Assembly (NCBI GenBank): GCA_035640715.1
Contig: DASQVO010000134.1
Coordinates: 1-8,593, forward strand
Reading direction: 5' to 3'
Length of the DNA: 8,593 nucleotides
From: DASQVO01 sp035640715
GTDB taxonomy: Bacteria; Actinomycetota; Actinomycetes; Streptosporangiales; Streptosporangiaceae
Within the stretch, counting starts at the first letter, position 1, and each line of letters starts with the position of its first letter. The notes under the pieces were generated by a model. That model was given only the letters and a program-made list of their open reading frames with translations. It searched no databases and was not told where the DNA came from. The translations under genes and the position numbers were made by a program. This document shows, piece by piece, positions 6,613 to 8,593 of this stretch.

Positions 6613-6642
6613 TCACGGTTACGGGGGCGGAACGCGCTCAGG

Positions 6643-6762
6643 TCAAGCAGCCATGTGACGCCTGGCAATCTCGGCCCGCAGTCTTTTCAGCCGCTTCGAC
6701 TGGCGTTCCAGCAACCAGGCGAACATGAGCTGCCACACCAACGCCAGGGCCAGGCTGGCCAC
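6643..6762 (-). CDS. Possible small single-pass membrane peptide (39 aa)
   Basis: Starting at GTG 6762-6760, this short frame encodes 39 residues: a hydrophobic N-terminal segment (MASLALALVWQLMFAWLL, 1-18) then a strongly basic amphipathic tail (ERQSKRLKRLRAEIARRHMAA, in two parts 19-28 and 29-39). That is the layout of a small inner-membrane protein with a positively charged cytoplasmic end. By my count 32 of 39 codons end in G or C, similar to real genes here, but the surrounding DNA is also GC-rich. It begins 29 bases after the stop of the peptidase gene on the same strand, so it could be co-transcribed. The ribosome binding site is poor (AGGG only one base from the GTG). The frame stays open upstream inside the peptidase gene, so the start is a guess. 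I do not recognise a family. Confidence 0.35.
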   Translation of the reverse strand: MASLALALVWQLMFAWLLERQSKRLKRLRAEIARRHMAA

Positions 6763-6791
6763 GCCCTGTATCGCCCCACGCCCCCGCGTGC

Positions 6792-7442
6792 TCAGCCGCG
6801 GATGATCACGCCGCGCTGGGCAAAAAATCTGCCGAAGTCGGCCATCTTGACCAGCGCATCCTGCTGGCTGGCCCCCGGTATCCCGGACGGATTGTGCAGG
6901 CGTACCAGCCCGCCGGCGGCGCCCGTCACCAGGACAAGGTGCCCGCCACGCCCGGGCGGATTCCGGTCCGGCCACCGGACCCATTTATGCACGGACGCAA
7001 TCACCGGCGTGCCCGGCGATGCCAGCCCCGCGAGCCGTTCCGCCGGCAGGTCCGGCGCGACCTCGGCGCCGATCCCGTAGTCCGCTCCCACCCAGTCGGC
7101 GAACGGCCGGTAGATAAGGCCGGCGACGTGATCGTCCTGGGGTATGTAGGCCTTCCAGGCAAGGGCCCGCTCCACCAGGTGCATCGTCGCGGGAACCGGC
7201 AGGCCGCGCCAGGCCAGGATCATCTTCAGGCACGCCAGACCGCAGGTCTTGTTCGACCAGAACTCATATTCCGCTGGCGTGCGGGCGCCGGAGGCGGCCC
7301 AGCGCGGGTCATCCGATGCCCGCAGGAAACCCTCGATGAACTGCGGCGCGAGTTCCGGTGACTCCCACTGGCAGAAGTACGGAACGCCGCTCGGGTGAAC
7401 CACATCGCCCGCATCGGTCACACCGACGCAGTATTCCAGCAC
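6792..7442 (-). CDS. C39-like (papain-fold) cysteine peptidase, intracellular
   Basis: This 216-residue protein has the layout of the peptidase C39-like families. An N-terminal GVPYFCQWES (19-28) resembles the VPYxxQ opening, with Gln25 as a possible oxyanion-hole residue. The nucleophile motif is KTCGLACLKMIL (65-76), Cys67 being the likely catalytic Cys. GRGGHLVLVTG (164-174) supplies His168, and RLHNPSG (181-187) supplies Asn184 as third member. About 40 residues separate Gln25 from Cys67, a long gap for this family, filled with a helical, Trp- and Arg-containing segment. No signal peptide, transmembrane helix or ABC-transporter domain is present, so it is not a bacteriocin-exporter peptidase and should act in the cytosol or in unconventional export. 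The start is a GTG with only a weak GGGA upstream, so a slightly different start is possible. It may also be a C39-fold transglutaminase-like or inactive relative; the substrate is unknown. Confidence 0.85.
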   Translation of the reverse strand: MLEYCVGVTDAGDVVHPSGVPYFCQWESPELAPQFIEGFLRASDDPRWAASGARTPAEYEFWSNKTCGLACLKMILAWRGLPVPATMHLVERALAWKAYIPQDDHVAGLIYRPFADWVGADYGIGAEVAPDLPAERLAGLASPGTPVIASVHKWVRWPDRNPPGRGGHLVLVTGAAGGLVRLHNPSGIPGASQQDALVKMADFGRFFAQRGVIIRG

Positions 7443-7782
7443 GCCGGTGCGTTCCCAGCCGAGTTCACCTAGACGGCGATCCCGCGCCTATATGCTGGCC
7501 GGGAAGACATCGATGTCAGCCTGGCCGTGGTACACCCGTCTCCTCTCTAACGTGGATTCACTGTGTGTCAGTGTTCCTACCCGCGCCACTTGTCCAAAAT
7601 GGTGCGTTATGTGCCGCCACACCCCCGGTCAGGCTGGCGAACTCGACGTCATCACCCGGGCCAACGGCCGCCCCTATGTCGCGGAGCGTAGCCCTGCCTG
7701 ATGTCATTGAGGCAATGCCAGACGGGTGGTTCAAGACCTGGCACCCGGCCGGATAGCCACGTCGTTTCTGGAGGTTATTCTC
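7443..7782. other. Intergenic region without a supportable gene
   Basis: These 340 bases separate the divergently oriented peptidase and isomerase genes, so promoters for both should lie here. Short frames exist on both strands, but none has a ribosome binding site together with protein-like composition. I see no tRNA, CRISPR repeat or transposon end. The only structure noted is a small inverted repeat, TGCCAG (7716-7721) and CTGGCA (7738-7743), with arm centres 22 bases apart (about two helical turns), 40-67 bases before the isomerase start, which could be a repressor site. A 9-base palindrome GGCAATGCC (7711-7719) overlaps its left arm. Confidence 0.5.
7770..7774 (+). promoter_or_regulatory. 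Ribosome binding site for the isomerase gene
   Basis: GGAGG lies eight bases before the GTG at 7783. It supports that start even though the stop lies beyond the window. Confidence 0.75.
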
Positions 7783-8593
7783 GTGCAGCCGATCGTGCTT
7801 GGGCCCAACATGCCGGAGATGTTCTACCGCGGTGCCGGCCGGATCGATCGGTTCCGCGGGACCTCCGGGCACGAAGACCGGCCCGAGGACTGGATCGCGT
7901 CGGTGACCTCCCGGTTCGGCACGAAATACGACGGGATGACCCGCCTGCCCGATGGCTGCCTGCTGGCCGACGCGGTGGCCAGCGACCCGGTGGCGTGGCT
8001 GGGTCCCGAGCACGTCGCCCGGTACGGAACCGATACCGGGTTGCTGGTGAAGCTGCTCGATGCCGGGCAGCGGCTGCCCATCCACGTCCACCCCGACCGC
8101 GGTTTCGCCGCCGAGCACCTGGCGAGCCCGCACGGCAAGACGGAGGCCTGGATCGTCGTGGAAGCGGAGCCCGGAGCGGCGGTGCATCTCGGCTTCAGCC
8201 GCGACGTCGACGCCGCCGAACTCGCCGGCTGGGCCCGTAGCCAGGACATCGAGTCGATGCTGGCCGTGACCAACCGGGTGCCGGTAGCCGCTGGCGACAC
8301 AGTGCTCTGCCCGGCGGGGATGCCGCACGCGATCAGCGCCGGAATCCTCGTCGTAGAGCTGCAGGAACCGGCCGACCTGTCCATCATGCTGGAGTGGCGC
8401 GACTTCTCGCTCGGCCCCGATGACGCGACGCTCGGCCTGCCGCTCGATGAGGCCCTCGCCTGCATCGACCGGCGCGCGTGCCCGCCCGAACGGCTGGCGG
8501 CGCTGCGCGGCCGGCCGCTGAACAGCGCGGCCGGCTCGCTGCTGCCCGCCGACGCCGACCCGTTCTTCGTGGCCGAGCGGTTCGACACCCGCG
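7783..8593 (+). CDS. manA: Class I mannose-6-phosphate isomerase (3' end beyond window)
   Basis: The gene starts at GTG 7783 and stays open for 270 codons to the window edge. The product interconverts mannose 6-phosphate and fructose 6-phosphate in the cytosol, feeding GDP-mannose synthesis or mannose catabolism. The zinc-dependent cupin core is visible. LLVKLLDAGQRLPIHVHPD (87-105) gives His101 and His103, GKTEAWIVVE (118-127) gives Glu121, and PAGMPHAI (177-184) gives His182, followed by the family block GILVVELQEPADLSI (187-201). In classical enzymes the first ligand is Gln (QVHP); here it is His, as in some actinobacterial relatives. The N-terminus (YRGAGRIDRFRG, 15-26, then EDWIASV, 35-41) matches the small PMI type rather than the long fungal form. 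Most of the protein, including the full metal site, is present; the C-terminal cupin is cut off. Regulation may involve the inverted repeat upstream. Confidence 0.93.
   Translation, partial: MQPIVLGPNMPEMFYRGAGRIDRFRGTSGHEDRPEDWIASVTSRFGTKYDGMTRLPDGCLLADAVASDPVAWLGPEHVARYGTDTGLLVKLLDAGQRLPIHVHPDRGFAAEHLASPHGKTEAWIVVEAEPGAAVHLGFSRDVDAAELAGWARSQDIESMLAVTNRVPVAAGDTVLCPAGMPHAISAGILVVELQEPADLSIMLEWRDFSLGPDDATLGLPLDEALACIDRRACPPERLAALRGRPLNSAAGSLLPADADPFFVAERFDTR

Noticed and set aside
7558..8328. 256-codon minus-strand frame opposite the isomerase
   Set aside because: It is antisense to a clear mannose-6-phosphate isomerase. Only its last 49 codons (7558-7707) fall in non-coding DNA; these look mildly protein-like but have no ribosome binding site or family.
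1..8593. CRISPR array, tRNA or rRNA gene, insertion sequence
   Set aside because: No regularly spaced repeats, no tRNA-like arm and T-loop set, and no transposase motifs or terminal inverted repeats were seen.

Overview
The window is very GC-rich DNA with strong G/C preference at third codon positions. It has tightly overlapping genes, GTG and TTG starts, a DUF4232-type secreted protein and a Phd/PIN toxin-antitoxin pair. Together these point to an actinobacterium (Actinomycetota). I cannot name the genus from the sequence.

Positions 1-5004 (+ strand) hold one translationally coupled operon. It contains the 3' end of a helical protein that looks like DUF5691, a MoxR-type AAA+ ATPase, a 775-residue DUF5682 protein, and a VWA (MIDAS) protein. 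Each junction is a 4-base stop/start overlap (TTGA, GTGA, ATGA). From memory, the last three correspond in type, order and size to Escherichia coli yehL-yehM-yehP, a poorly characterised MoxR/VWA chaperone-like system. The DUF5682 protein carries two G-x-x-H motifs plus conserved Glu and Arg-Glu positions. These look like the TIKI/TraB/EreA/ChaN hydrolase superfamily, so the cassette may be an ATP-driven remodeller and metal-dependent VWA adaptor acting with or on a possible hydrolase. This is the most interesting part of the window.

Positions 5084-5848 (- strand) hold a type II toxin-antitoxin module, with a Phd/YefM antitoxin followed by a VapC-like PIN ribonuclease overlapping it by 11 bases. 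A compact operator-like array of three 7-bp half-sites lies directly upstream of the antitoxin start. The antitoxin has no visible ribosome binding site and may be translated from a leaderless mRNA.

Positions 6010-6582 (+) encode a secreted DUF4232 protein with a signal peptide and four cysteines. A GC-rich palindrome follows and separates it from a convergent minus-strand unit (6643-7442). That unit holds a C39-like cysteine peptidase without a signal peptide, then a possible 39-residue single-pass membrane peptide.

Positions 7443-7782 contain no gene I can support. The window ends inside a class I mannose-6-phosphate isomerase gene (7783 onward, +), which has a good ribosome binding site and a complete set of candidate metal ligands.
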